From Acidovorax sp. 1608163 (GTDB lineage Bacteria > Pseudomonadota > Gammaproteobacteria > Burkholderiales > Burkholderiaceae_C), in NCBI RefSeq assembly GCF_003669015.1, contig NZ_CP033069.1, positions 4,350,501 to 4,414,500 of the forward strand: DNA of 64,000 nucleotides. Direction: 5' to 3'. The position numbers and the translations under genes are program-made. Below the pieces are notes generated by a model. It was not told where the DNA came from and searched no databases. It saw only the letters and a list, made by a program, of their open reading frames with translations. Numbering within the stretch: the first letter of the stretch is position 1; each line of letters begins with the position of its first letter. Shown here in pieces: positions 9,599 through 18,215 of this stretch.

Positions 9599-10927
9599 AT
9601 GAAGCTTTCCAAAATCGTGATTGCCGCAGCGGTGGTTGCCGCTGGAGCGTCCTCGCTGGCGACCAGCGCGATGGCGCAAGCGAAGGAGCAGTTCTTCCCG
9701 CTGCTGTCGTACCGCACGGGGCCGTACGCACCCAACGGTGTGCCATGGGCCAATGGCAAGCAGGACTACATCAAGATGATCAACGCCCGCGATGGCGGCA
9801 TCAACGGTGTGAAGCTCACGTTTGAAGAATGCGAAACCGGCTACGCCACCGACCGGGGCGTGGAGTGCTACGAGCGCCTCAAGGGCAAGCCCGGCGTGTC
9901 GCTGTTCGACCCGCAGGCCACCGGCATCACGTTTGCGCTGACCGAGAAAGCGCCCGTGGACAAGATCCCGCTGATGACGCTGGGCTATGGCCTGTCGGTG
10001 GCGCAGGACGGGCAGGCGTTCAAGTGGAACTTCCCCTTCATGGGCAGCTACTGGACGGGCGCCGACATCCTGATCCAGCACCTGGGCAAGGCCAATGGCG
10101 GGCTGGACAAGCTCAAGGGCAAGAAGATTGCCTTGGTCTACCACGACAGTCCGTTTGGCAAAGAGCCCATCCCGGTGCTGCAAGAGCGCGCCAAGATGCA
10201 CGGCTTTGAGCTGCAGATGCTGCCCGTGACGGCCCCCGGTGTGGAGCAAAAAGCCACCTGGCTGCAGGTGCGCCAAAGCCGCCCCGACTACGTGCTGCTG
10301 TGGGGCTGGGGCGTGATGAACTCCACCGCTCTGAAGGAAGCCCAGGCCACGGGCTACCCCCGAGACAAGATGTATGGCGTGTGGTGGGCCGGTGCCGAGC
10401 CCGATGTGCGCGACGTGGGCGAAGGCGCCAAGGGCTACAACGCGCTGGCGCTGAACGGCTACGGCCAGCAAAGCAAGGTGATCCAGGACATCCTGAAGCA
10501 CGTGCACGACAAGGGCCAGGGCACAGGGCCCAAGGACGAAGTGGGATCGGTGCTGTACACGCGCGGCGTGATCATCCAGATGCTGGCAGTGGAGTCGGTG
10601 CGCCGCGCGCAAGAGCGCTTTGGCAAGGGCAAGGTCATGACCGGCGAGCAAGTGCGCTGGGGCATGGAAAACCTGGCGCTGGACCAGAAGAAGCTGGACG
10701 CCCTGGGCTTCAACGATGTGATGCGCCCCCTGTCCACCAGCTGCGCCGACCACATGGGCTCGACCTGGTCGCGCGTGCACACCTGGGACGGCAAGAAGTG
10801 GAACTTCTCGTCCGACTGGTACCAGGCGGACGAGCAGATCCTCAAGCCCATGGTGAAGGCCGGTGCGGACAAGTACCTGGGCGACAAGAAGATGACGCGG
10901 CGGGACCCTGCTGATTGCAGTAGCTAA
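9599..10927 (+). CDS. periplasmic substrate-binding protein of the Liv-type importer
   Basis: This is a type I periplasmic-binding-fold receptor (Peripla_BP_6). A Sec signal peptide covers about residues 1-26 (MKLSKIVIAAAVV...SAMAQA). At 442 residues it is longer than LivK/LivJ (about 370) and belongs to the long receptors often encoded with AMP-ligases in betaproteobacteria. The start at 9599 has AAAGGAG just upstream. The ligand is unknown. The two CoA ligases in the operon point to an organic (aromatic or fatty) acid rather than leucine, which is inference from context only. Confidence 0.9.
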   Translation: MKLSKIVIAAAVVAAGASSLATSAMAQAKEQFFPLLSYRTGPYAPNGVPWANGKQDYIKMINARDGGINGVKLTFEECETGYATDRGVECYERLKGKPGVSLFDPQATGITFALTEKAPVDKIPLMTLGYGLSVAQDGQAFKWNFPFMGSYWTGADILIQHLGKANGGLDKLKGKKIALVYHDSPFGKEPIPVLQERAKMHGFELQMLPVTAPGVEQKATWLQVRQSRPDYVLLWGWGVMNSTALKEAQATGYPRDKMYGVWWAGAEPDVRDVGEGAKGYNALALNGYGQQSKVIQDILKHVHDKGQGTGPKDEVGSVLYTRGVIIQMLAVESVRRAQERFGKGKVMTGEQVRWGMENLALDQKKLDALGFNDVMRPLSTSCADHMGSTWSRVHTWDGKKWNFSSDWYQADEQILKPMVKAGADKYLGDKKMTRRDPADCSS

Positions 10928-10930
10928 GTG

Positions 10931-11000
10931 CATCCCCCTGAGCGGCTTTGCCGCTTCCCCCTTCTCTCGAATCGCTGCGCGATTCGGGAAGGGGGACACC
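10931..11000. repeat. GC-rich palindromic intergenic element, copy 1
   Basis: Just after the receptor stop lies a compound palindrome. TCCCCCTT (10956-10963) pairs with AAGGGGGA (10989-10996), and the inner arms CGAATCG (10968-10974) pair with CGATTCG (10980-10986). A second element of similar style lies on the other side of the LivF-like gene. It could end or stabilise the upstream transcript; there is no T run. Confidence 0.55.
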
Positions 11001-11113
11001 ACCGGTGCGGCGGGGCGGCGCGGCCGGCGTAGGCCCTTGCGCGGTGGCCCTGATATTTCAGGCTGCGACCGTCTCAACGGCTGATGACGAAGCGGCAGCA
11101 TTCCCCGGCAGCC

Positions 11114-11157
11114 GCCAATCGAAAGGATTGCGATGTACCGCAGCCCTTTCGATTGGC
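11114..11157 (+). promoter_or_regulatory. hairpin covering an upstream start of the LivF-like gene
   Basis: A perfect 13-bp inverted repeat, GCCAATCGAAAGG (11114-11126) and CCTTTCGATTGGC (11145-11157), encloses an 18-base loop. The loop holds a further 4-bp stem (TGCG / CGCA). The left arm contains the AAAGG ribosome-binding site, and the ATG at 11133 sits at the loop tip. The structure would therefore mask that start in the mRNA, while the ATG at 11175 stays free. Confidence 0.5.
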
Positions 11158-11174
11158 ACAGCGAAGGCAACACC

Positions 11175-11984
11175 ATGGACTCTAAAAACATTGTTCTCAA
11201 CGTCAACGGCATCGAAGTCATTTACAACCATGTGATCCTGGTGCTCAAGGGCGTCTCGTTGCAGGTGCAGGAGGGCTCGATCGTGGCCATTCTGGGGGGC
11301 AACGGGGCGGGCAAGACGACCACGCTGCGGGCTATCTCCAACCTGCTCAAGGGTGAGCGCGGCGAGGTGACCAAGGGCAGCATTGAGCTGCGCGGCGAGC
11401 GCATTGAAAACCTCTCGCCTGCCGACCTCGTCAAGCGCGGCGTGGTGCAGGTGATGGAGGGGCGGCATTGCTTTGCCCACTTGACGATCGAAGAGAACCT
11501 GATGACGGGCAGCTACACCCGCACCAGCAAGGGCGAGATCGAGGCCAATCTGGAGAAGGTCTACAACTACTTTCCGCGCCTCAAAACACGCCGCACCTCG
11601 CAGGCGGCCTACACCTCGGGGGGTGAGCAGCAGATGTGCGCCATTGGCCGCGCGCTGATGGCCAACCCCAGCATGGTGCTGCTGGACGAGCCCTCCATGG
11701 GCCTGGCACCGCAGATCGTGGAAGAGGTGTTCAACATCGTGAAGGACCTGAACACCAAGGAGAAGGTCACCTTCTTGCTGGCCGAGCAGAACACCAACAT
11801 GGCGCTGAAGTACGCGGACTACGGCTACATCATGGAAAGCGGCCGCGTGGTGATGGACGGCGCCGCCAGCGACCTGGCCAGCAACGAGGACGTGAAGGAG
11901 TTTTACCTGGGCGTGGGCGGCGGCGAGCGCAAGAGTTTCAAGGATGTCAAAAGCTACAAGCGGCGCAAGCGCTGGCTGGCTTGA
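11175..11984 (+). CDS. branched-chain-type ABC importer ATPase (LivF-like)
   Basis: This is the second ATPase of the importer, 269 residues from the chosen start. It shows Walker A GGNGAGKTT (about residues 42-50), signature TSGGEQQM (about 146) and Walker B VLLDEPSMGLAP. I prefer the ATG at 11175 (MDSKNIVL, with AAGG 7 bases upstream) because the family begins there. An in-frame ATG at 11133 would add 14 residues encoded inside a hairpin. It is separated from the receptor gene by about 250 bp with repeats, so its expression may be set apart from the rest of the operon. Confidence 0.92.
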   Translation: MDSKNIVLNVNGIEVIYNHVILVLKGVSLQVQEGSIVAILGGNGAGKTTTLRAISNLLKGERGEVTKGSIELRGERIENLSPADLVKRGVVQVMEGRHCFAHLTIEENLMTGSYTRTSKGEIEANLEKVYNYFPRLKTRRTSQAAYTSGGEQQMCAIGRALMANPSMVLLDEPSMGLAPQIVEEVFNIVKDLNTKEKVTFLLAEQNTNMALKYADYGYIMESGRVVMDGAASDLASNEDVKEFYLGVGGGERKSFKDVKSYKRRKRWLA

Positions 11985-11986
11985 CG

Positions 11987-12063
11987 AGCCCCCTGCGGCG
12001 CTGCGCGCCTTCCCCCTCAGGGGGACGCACCCGGTGGCCTGGCAAAGCCAGTTCCACGGGTGC
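11987..12063. repeat. GC-rich palindromic intergenic element, copy 2
   Basis: This directly follows the LivF-like stop. It contains CCCCC-TCA-GGGGG (12012-12024) and then a longer hairpin. In that hairpin GCACCCG (12027-12033) pairs with CGGGTGC (12057-12063), with an inner stem CTGGC-AAA-GCCAG (12039-12051). It resembles the element on the other side of the LivF-like gene in base composition and placement, not base for base. Confidence 0.5.
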
Positions 12064-12135
12064 GCTGGCGGTGGCCGCGCCAGGGTTCAAGGCTGCGCCT
12101 TTTATCGATCTCAGTTCAAAACGTTTTCACTCTCA

Positions 12136-12190
12136 ATTTGATAGCTTCTTGCGATGGATAGATAAGCGCAAGAGGCCTTTTTGATTCAAA
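12136..12190. repeat. dispersed AT-flanked hairpin repeat, degenerate copy
   Basis: The segment TTTGATAGCTTCTTGCG ... CGCAAGAGGCCTTTTTGATT matches the layout of the clean copies at 52515-52575 and 63772-63796. It lies just before the PaaK-like ligase and ends 22 bases before its ATG. Confidence 0.6.
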
Positions 12191-12211
12191 CCTACCCAAA
12201 GGAACCCAGGC

Positions 12212-13459
12212 ATGAGCACGTTTTATGACGCCTTGGAAACCCGCAGCCCTGCGGAGCGTGAAGCGGCGCTGATGGCGGCGCTGCCTCAGCAGGTGGCGCA
12301 TGCGCAGCAGGCATCGACTGCGTTTGCCAGCATTCTGGCGGGGGTGGATGCAGCCTCGGTCACCAGCCGCGCGGCGCTGGCGCAGTTGCCTGTCACGCGC
12401 AAGTACGAGCTGCTGGAGCGCCAGCAGGCGGGCCGGGCCAGCAACGTGTTTGGCGGCTTCAGCGCGCTGGGTTTTGGGCCGGGCATGACGCGCGTGTTTG
12501 CCAGCCCCGGCACCATCTACGAGCCCGAGGGCACGCGGCCCGACTACTGGCGCATGGCGCGGGCCATTTACGCGGCGGGCTTTCGGCGCGGTGAGCTGAT
12601 CCACAACAGCTTCAGCTACCACTTCGTGCCTGCGGGCTCGATGATGGAGACCGGCGCGCATGCGCTGGGCTGCACCGTGTTCCCCGGCGGCACGGGCCAG
12701 ACCGAGCAGCAGGTACAAGCCATGGCCGAGCTGCAGCCTGCGGGCTACATCGGCACGCCCAGCTTCCTCAAGATCATTGTCGAGAAGGCCGCCGAGATGG
12801 GCGTGGCCCTGCCCACGGTGACCAAGGCGCTGGTGTCGGGCGAGGCCTTTCCGCCCTCGCTGCGCGACTGGTTTGCCGAGCGCGGCATTACGGGCTACCA
12901 GTGCTACGCCACGGCCGACCTGGGCTTGATTGCCTACGAGACCAGTGCGCGCGAAGGCCTGGTGCTGGACGAAGGCGTGATCGTCGAGATCGTGCGCCCT
13001 GGCACTGGCGACCCCGTGCCCGAGGGCGAGGTGGGCGAGCTGGTCATCACCACGCTCAACCCCGACTACCCCCTGATCCGCTTTGGCACGGGCGACCTGT
13101 CGGCCGTGCTGCCCGGCACCTGCCCCACAGGCCGCACCGGCAAGCGCATCAAGGGCTGGATGGGCCGGGCCGACCAGACCACCAAGGTGCGCGGCATGTT
13201 TGTGCACCCGGGGCAGGTGGCGCAGATCGCCAAGCGTTTTCCGCAAGTGTTGCGAGCGCGCCTCGTGGTCAGCGGTGAGATGGCCAACGACCAGATGGTG
13301 CTGCAGGTCGAGACCACCGAGACCGCCGAGGGCCTGGCCCACCAGCTCTCGGACGCCATCCGCGAGGTCACCAAGCTACGCGGCGAGGTGCAGATGGTGC
13401 CGCCTGGCACGCTGCCCAACGACGGCCGGGTGATCGAAGATGCGCGCAGCTACCGCTGA
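12212..13459 (+). CDS. PaaK-like AMP-forming CoA ligase
   Basis: This 415-residue protein belongs to the phenylacetate-CoA ligase branch of the ANL superfamily. It shows a PaaK-like central motif YQCYATADLGLIAYE (about residues 228-242) and the C-terminal region GWMGRADQTTKVRGMFVHP typical of that branch. True PaaK carries a clear SSGTTG loop; here the corresponding region (FGGFSALGFGPG) is divergent, so the substrate, and even standard adenylation, should be checked. AAAGGAA precedes the ATG. It is the last gene of the ligase/ABC operon and gives the system two different CoA ligases. Confidence 0.85.
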   Translation: MSTFYDALETRSPAEREAALMAALPQQVAHAQQASTAFASILAGVDAASVTSRAALAQLPVTRKYELLERQQAGRASNVFGGFSALGFGPGMTRVFASPGTIYEPEGTRPDYWRMARAIYAAGFRRGELIHNSFSYHFVPAGSMMETGAHALGCTVFPGGTGQTEQQVQAMAELQPAGYIGTPSFLKIIVEKAAEMGVALPTVTKALVSGEAFPPSLRDWFAERGITGYQCYATADLGLIAYETSAREGLVLDEGVIVEIVRPGTGDPVPEGEVGELVITTLNPDYPLIRFGTGDLSAVLPGTCPTGRTGKRIKGWMGRADQTTKVRGMFVHPGQVAQIAKRFPQVLRARLVVSGEMANDQMVLQVETTETAEGLAHQLSDAIREVTKLRGEVQMVPPGTLPNDGRVIEDARSYR

Positions 13460-13620
13460 CAGCGCGGCAAACGGGATGGCGTGAGACCACCCAGAGCGCC
13501 AGCACACCCCTTGCGCGGGCCGTGCGGGTGCTGTTGATTTGTCACAAAAACAAGGCAATCTGCACCCCTGACGGAAGGGCTTTGCACGCCCCACAGCGTC
13601 AGGGTTAACCCTTGCATTTG

Positions 13621-13682
13621 CTATCAAATAGATAGCTTTCAGCGCTCTATATATCAGACCTGCAGCTTGTTTTGATTTAAAA
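13621..13682. repeat. degenerate dispersed repeat in a 309-bp gene-free stretch
   Basis: The region 13460-13768 has no gene. It holds a weak copy of the dispersed repeat (GCTATCAAATAGATAGCTTTCAGCGCTC...) and an AT-rich part just upstream of the Bug receptor gene that probably carries its promoter. An AAAGGAG ribosome-binding site lies before the ATG at 13769. Nothing else is evident. Confidence 0.45.
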
Positions 13683-13768
13683 CACCACAGCGCACAGGCT
13701 ACGGACAACCCGTATTACCCTGCGAAAACGCCATCGCTATCATGGCCCCGTCAATCAAAGGAGCATCC

Positions 13769-14755
13769 ATGAAAAATCTGCTGAAACTCTCGCTGGCCGC
13801 CGCCGCAGTGGTCACCGCCTTCGGCGTACAAGCGCAAGAGTTCCCGTCCAAAGACAAGACGATCACGCTGGTGGTTCCTTACGCAGCGGGCGGCCCCACC
13901 GACCGCGTGGCCCGCGACCTGGCCGAAGCCCTGCGCAAGCCCCTGGGTGTGAGCGTGGTGGTGGACAACACGGCCGGTGCTGGCAGCACCATCGGTACCG
14001 CCAAGGCGGCCCGCGCCACCCCCGATGGCTACACACTGCTGCTCAACCACATCAGCATGTCCACCATGCCCACGATGTACCGCAAGCTGTCGTTCAACGT
14101 GGCCAACGATTTTGAGTACCTGGGCATCGTCAACGACGTACCCATGACGCTGATCGCCAAGCCCAGCATGGCCGCCAACAACTACAAGGAGCTGTCGGCC
14201 TGGATCAACCAGAACAAGGGCAAGATCAACCTGGGCAATGCGGGCCAGGGCTCGGCATCGCACCTGTGCGGCCTGATGTTCCAAAGCGCGCTGCAGGTGG
14301 ACATGACCCCTGTGCCCTACAAGGGCACCGCCCCCGCCATCACCGACCTGATCGGCGGCCAGATCGACCTGCTGTGCGACCAGACCACCAACACCACGTC
14401 GCAGATCGAAGGCAAGAAGGTCAAGGCCTACGCCGTGACCACCACCAAGCGCCTCACCACGCCAGCCCTCAAAGACCTGCCCACACTGGCCGAGTCGGGT
14501 GTGAAGGACTTCAACGTGACGATCTGGCACGGCGTGTACGCGCCCAAGGGCACCCCTGCCGACGTGCTCAAGAAGCTCAACGAAGCCATCAAGGTCGCCC
14601 TGAAGGACCCTGAGTTCATCAAGAAGCAAGAAGGCCTGGGCGCCGTGGTGGCCACCGACAAGCGCATCGAGCCTGCCGAGCACAAGAAGTTTGTGCAGTC
14701 CGAGATCGACAAGTGGGGCGCCGTCATCAAGGCCGCGGGCACTTACGCCGACTGA
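13769..14755 (+). CDS. Bug-family tripartite tricarboxylate receptor
   Basis: This is a 328-residue periplasmic solute receptor of the Bug/TctC family. The Sec signal peptide is about 22 residues ([15 protein letters not shown]...VQAQ). Typical Bug segments are [20 protein letters not shown] and the [15 protein letters not shown] loop that wraps the ligand carboxylate. The ATG at 13769 with AAAGGAG is preferred to one 27 bases upstream. No TctA/TctB membrane genes are adjacent, so it is an orphan receptor, as is usual in this group. The ligand is unknown. Confidence 0.92.
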   Translation: MKNLLKLSLAAAAVVTAFGVQAQEFPSKDKTITLVVPYAAGGPTDRVARDLAEALRKPLGVSVVVDNTAGAGSTIGTAKAARATPDGYTLLLNHISMSTMPTMYRKLSFNVANDFEYLGIVNDVPMTLIAKPSMAANNYKELSAWINQNKGKINLGNAGQGSASHLCGLMFQSALQVDMTPVPYKGTAPAITDLIGGQIDLLCDQTTNTTSQIEGKKVKAYAVTTTKRLTTPALKDLPTLAESGVKDFNVTIWHGVYAPKGTPADVLKKLNEAIKVALKDPEFIKKQEGLGAVVATDKRIEPAEHKKFVQSEIDKWGAVIKAAGTYAD

Positions 14756-14788
14756 TCCCTGCCGCTGGCGGCAACGCCAGTGCAGCAC

Positions 14789-14823
14789 AAGCCACCGCGC
14801 CTTCCGGGCCCGGTGGCTTTTTT
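14789..14823 (+). terminator. rho-independent terminator after the Bug receptor
   Basis: The perfect arms AAGCCACCG (14789-14797) and CGGTGGCTT (14811-14819) are followed by a T run. This is a textbook intrinsic terminator 33 bases after the stop. Confidence 0.9.
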
Positions 14824-14943
14824 ATCGCTGCGATCCCACTGTTCGGGTAATCCCATCTGCCCTTTGCGCACGCACCCGCGTAGAACACAAGCATGCAGGT
14901 CACGGCACCTGCAATGTCTATCGATTCGAAAAGGAATGGCCCC

Positions 14944-16058
14944 ATGACATCGCTGCACCGCGTCCACCCCCCGCCCGCTCCAGTGCACAAATCCAGGCCC
15001 GCAGCCAGGCACGCAGCCGCCGCAAGGCCGTGGCCCTCGCGCTCACCCTGACGGCCATGGGCGCCTTGGCGCTGACCGCTGCAGCCTCTTTGCTGGCACC
15101 AGGCAAGGCACACGCGCAGACGGCACCCGCAACCGCTGGCTGGCCAACCAAGCCCGTGCGCATCATCGTGCCCTTTGCCCCCGGTGGCACCACCGACATC
15201 CTGGCGCGCGCCATGGCGCCTGAGCTGGGCCGCGCCTTCGGGCAGCCCTTCATTGTGGAAAACCGTGCTGGTGCGGGCGGCAACGTGGGCGCCGAGGCCG
15301 TGGCCAAGTCTGCCAACGACGGCTACACCCTGCTCATGGGCACGGTGGGCACGCACGGCATCAACCGCGCGCTGTACGCCAAGCTACCCTACGACCCCAT
15401 CAAGGACTTTGTGCCCATCACCCTGGTGGCCGCCGTGCCCAACGTGATGGTGATGAACCCCGACAAGGCCAAAGCCCTGGGTGTCGCCAACGTGCAGGAT
15501 TTCATCAAGGCCGCCAAGGCCAACCCGGGCAAACTGAACATGGCGTCCAGCGGCAACGGCACCTCCATCCACCTGGCGGGCGAGCTGTTCAAGAGCATGA
15601 CCGGCACCTACATGCTGCACCTGCCCTACCGCGGATCGGGCCCGGCGCTGATGGACATGGTGGCGGGCAACGCCGATGTGATGTTTGACAACCTGCCTTC
15701 GTCCATGGCGCAGATCAAGGCTGGCAAGCTGGTGGCCCTGGCCGTGACGAGCAGCCAGCGCTCTGCCGCGCTGCCCGACGTGCCCACGGTGGAGCAGGCT
15801 GGCGGCCCGGCCCTCAAGGGCTACGAGGCCAGCTCCTGGTTCGGCCTGCTGGCCCCAGCGGGCACCGCCCCGGACATCGTCAACCGCATCCAGCAAGAGG
15901 TCGCCAAGTCACTGGCCAGCCCGGCGGTGAAAGAGCGGCTCACCGCCCAAGGCGCCATCCCGGGCGGCAACACCCCGGCCGAGTTTGCGCGCCACATTGA
16001 GCAAGAACACAAGAAATGGGCGGGGGTGGTGAAGGTGTCAGGGGCCAAGGTGGATTGA
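14944..16058 (+). CDS. Bug-family receptor, apparent frameshift in its signal region
   Basis: From about residue 60 the protein is a normal Bug receptor ([36 protein letters not shown]). The frame that encodes it has no good start: only a GTG at 15030 or an ATG at 15057, both of which remove the basic part of the signal peptide. The ATG at 14944 has a well-placed AAAGGAA but is in the +1 frame. One extra C in the C6 run near 14966-14971 would join them into [14 protein letters not shown]... followed by [14 protein letters not shown] and cleavage near AHAQ, giving about 371 residues. I therefore annotate the gene from 14944. If the sequence is correct, translation must start at 15030. The ligand is unknown. 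Confidence 0.75.
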
Positions 16059-16133
16059 GAGCGCACGGTCGCACATGGCAGTGGCCATACAGCGCGCCCC
16101 TGCAGTGCGCCCTACCGCGGCGCCTGGCTTGCG

Positions 16134-16466
16134 CTACACACCCCAGACCACATCGCAGTCTTCTTGCAGGCTGCGGCGCAAAAGATCGATGAAGGGCGCC
16201 GCCCGTTGACGCAAGCGCACCGTGTCGCGGGGCTCGTCTTCCGGCGCGTTCGGGTCCGCCTCTGCGGCCTGTTGCGCAGCCTCGCGCAGGCGGGCTTCGT
16301 CTGCGGCCACGGCAGCCTCCAGGGCAGCCAGCGCGGCGGGGATTTGCGCGGCAGTCACGATGCCGGTGGACGCTGGCGCTTTGCCAATGATTTGCAGAAT
16401 CTGCCGCCCCTGGGGTTCCAGCAAGATCAGGTCGGCGGCAGCGCGGGATTTGAATTTGTAGAGCAT
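16134..16466 (-). CDS. DUF1840 protein
   Basis: This small 110-residue cytoplasmic protein begins MLYKFKSRAAADLILLEPQG, the recognisable start of the DUF1840 family found in betaproteobacteria. The middle is an Ala/Glu-rich helix and the end reads RAAPFIDLLRRSLQED. The function of the family is unknown. I chose the ATG at 16466 over an upstream one at 16505 because the family starts at MLYKF. It stands alone on the minus strand, downstream of the YedA-like gene and separated from it by a repeat hairpin. Confidence 0.82.
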   Translation of the reverse strand: MLYKFKSRAAADLILLEPQGRQILQIIGKAPASTGIVTAAQIPAALAALEAAVAADEARLREAAQQAAEADPNAPEDEPRDTVRLRQRAAPFIDLLRRSLQEDCDVVWGV

Positions 16467-16595
16467 GGCAAAGCACTCCAGGGCTAAGTTTGGGCGGCAG
16501 GGCAATCAAAGCCCAAGCCTAACCGCCTTCTTGCCAGTGCATGTCAGCGCATGCCGACAGATGCCAGGCAGGCCGGAGAATGGACTGCCTGCATC

Positions 16596-16658
16596 AATTT
16601 GAATAAAAAAGGCTGCTAGCGCTTATTCTCAAAGCGCTAGCAGCTATGTTTTTAATAG
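16596..16658. repeat. dispersed hairpin repeat, strong copy
   Basis: A perfect 13-bp stem, GCTGCTAGCGCTT (16612-16624) and AAGCGCTAGCAGC (16632-16644), is flanked by A/T runs. It lies immediately downstream of the YedA-like gene (minus strand) and could serve as its terminator. Confidence 0.7.
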
Positions 16659-16660
16659 CG

Positions 16661-17650
16661 CTACATCTGCCGCTGACGACTGCCAGGGGTCCATGCAGCG
16701 CGCAGCCGGGGCGCCACATTGCGCTGCCACAGGCCCAGCACCAGGGGCCCATACAAAATGCACACCAGCGCCCCGGCAATCAGCGGCAGCGCGGCAAACA
16801 CCCAGCCGGTGAGCAGCTCGCCCCCCAGCGCCACGCCCACCAGCAGGGCCACGGCAGGGTTCACGAATGAGTAGCTGCCCGCCAGCGCGGCCGAGGCGTT
16901 TTGCAGCAGCCACAGGTAGGCGTTCAGCGCAATCAGCGTGCCAAACACCAGCAAATACACCCAAGCGGCCCACGACTTGGCAGTGACGTCGGCCAACCGG
17001 CCCACAGGCTCCACCCAGGCAGCCACCACCAGGCTGAGGGCACCACCCACAAGCCACTGCGCGGCAGAGGCCATGGCGGGCGCCGGCAGCGTGAGCTTGC
17101 GCGACGCGTACGAGCCCACGCTCCAGCACAGCGGTGCACCAAACGCCAGCAAGGCGCCCTGCCAGGTGGCCGAGAAGTCGCCCTCCAGCGCCAGCAGCAG
17201 CGCGCCCACCACGCCTAGCGCCAGCCCCACCCAACTGGTCAACGGCACGCGCTCGCCGCCCCAGCGCGTCCACAGCGCCAGCCACATGGGCATGGTGGTG
17301 ACCACCGTGGCCATCAGGCCCGAGCCAATGCCCAGCTTTTGCGCAAAACCAATGCAGTTCATCGCAAAAAACACCATGAGCGCGCCCACCAGCGCGGCAT
17401 TGCGCCACTGCACGGCCGTGGGCAGGGCATGCCCCTGCCACAACGCCACCAGCAACATCACACCACCCGCGCACAAAAAGCGGATGGCGTTCATCCACAG
17501 GGGCGGCATGCTTTGCAGCGCAATGCCAATGGCGAAATACGTGGTGCCCCACACCACATACACCAGCAACAAGGCCAGCACCAGCGCCCCAGAGCGCCCC
17601 AGCCCCCACTTGGGCGCTTGCACATTGAAAAATGTCGGCATATTCTTCAC
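16661..17650 (-). CDS. EamA-family drug/metabolite exporter (YedA-like)
   Basis: This 329-residue inner-membrane protein has about ten hydrophobic helices in two EamA repeats. The first repeat begins ALLLVYVVWGTTYFAIGIA (about residues 25-43) and the second near LLAFGAPLCWSVGSYASRKL. The whole resembles YedA/RhaT-type exporters. Proteins of this family export amino acids or other small metabolites; the substrate here is unknown. It diverges from an Lrp/AsnC regulator across 61 bp, an arrangement common for amino-acid exporters under control of the neighbouring regulator. Confidence 0.88.
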   Translation of the reverse strand: MKNMPTFFNVQAPKWGLGRSGALVLALLLVYVVWGTTYFAIGIALQSMPPLWMNAIRFLCAGGVMLLVALWQGHALPTAVQWRNAALVGALMVFFAMNCIGFAQKLGIGSGLMATVVTTMPMWLALWTRWGGERVPLTSWVGLALGVVGALLLALEGDFSATWQGALLAFGAPLCWSVGSYASRKLTLPAPAMASAAQWLVGGALSLVVAAWVEPVGRLADVTAKSWAAWVYLLVFGTLIALNAYLWLLQNASAALAGSYSFVNPAVALLVGVALGGELLTGWVFAALPLIAGALVCILYGPLVLGLWQRNVAPRLRAAWTPGSRQRQM

Positions 17651-17711
17651 CTGACCGAATAATTTATGGAAAACCAGCGGTTTCAGGAATTTTTACCGAA
17701 TCACAGCCCTT
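17651..17711. promoter_or_regulatory. divergent control region of the exporter and Lrp/AsnC regulator
   Basis: The 61-bp spacer is markedly AT-rich compared with its surroundings. It holds an imperfect palindrome centred on AAACC-AGC-GGTTT (17671-17683) with AATT on both flanks, and two copies of ACCGAAT. Lrp-family proteins usually bind such AT-rich imperfect palindromes; the operator call is inference. Confidence 0.45.
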
Positions 17712-18215
17712 ATGCAAGCAAATATTCAGACAGACGACATGGACGCCAGAATTATTTCGGCGCTTGGTGAAGATGGCCGTCGTTCTTATGCCGATGTCGG
17801 GGCCGAGGTCGGGCTGTCTACGGCGGCCGTGCACGAACGGGTCAAGAAGCTGCTGGACAAGGGCGTGATCCGCCGCTTTTCCATCAGCGTGGACCCCGAC
17901 CGCGTGGGGCTGAGCTTCACCGCCTTTGTGGCGATCCGCAACGACGGCGGCATCCACTGCCGCGAAGTGGCCCCGCGCCTGCGCGCCATGCCCGAGGTGC
18001 AAGAGCTGCACAGCGTGGCGGGCGAATACGACTTTCTGGCCAAGATCCGCACCACCCACGCCCGCGCCCTGGAAGACGTCATCTACCAGATCAAGGCCAT
18101 TGAGGGCGTGGCCCGCACCACCAGCACCGTGGTGCTGAGCACCGCCTTTGAAGACCGGCCTCTGGACTTGGGCAAGCGGCTGCCCGGCAAGGCCCCGGCG
18201 CAGACCGGCACATGA
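17712..18215 (+). CDS. Lrp/AsnC-family transcriptional regulator
   Basis: This 167-residue regulator has an N-terminal AsnC-type helix-turn-helix (DDMDARIISALGEDGRRSYA, then VGLSTAAVHERVKKL, residues about 8-45). The C-terminal RAM/AsnC ligand domain covers about 70-150. It probably controls the divergent YedA-like exporter in response to an amino acid. Its stop overlaps the start of the next gene as ATGA, so regulator, DUF1045 protein and ArsC form one transcript. Confidence 0.92.
   Translation: MQANIQTDDMDARIISALGEDGRRSYADVGAEVGLSTAAVHERVKKLLDKGVIRRFSISVDPDRVGLSFTAFVAIRNDGGIHCREVAPRLRAMPEVQELHSVAGEYDFLAKIRTTHARALEDVIYQIKAIEGVARTTSTVVLSTAFEDRPLDLGKRLPGKAPAQTGT

Noticed and set aside
9359..11221. 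620-codon minus-strand frame opposite the receptor gene
   Set aside because: It is antisense to clear LivM, receptor and LivF-type genes, rich in His/Gln/Arg as expected of a shadow frame in GC-rich DNA, and has no recognisable domain.
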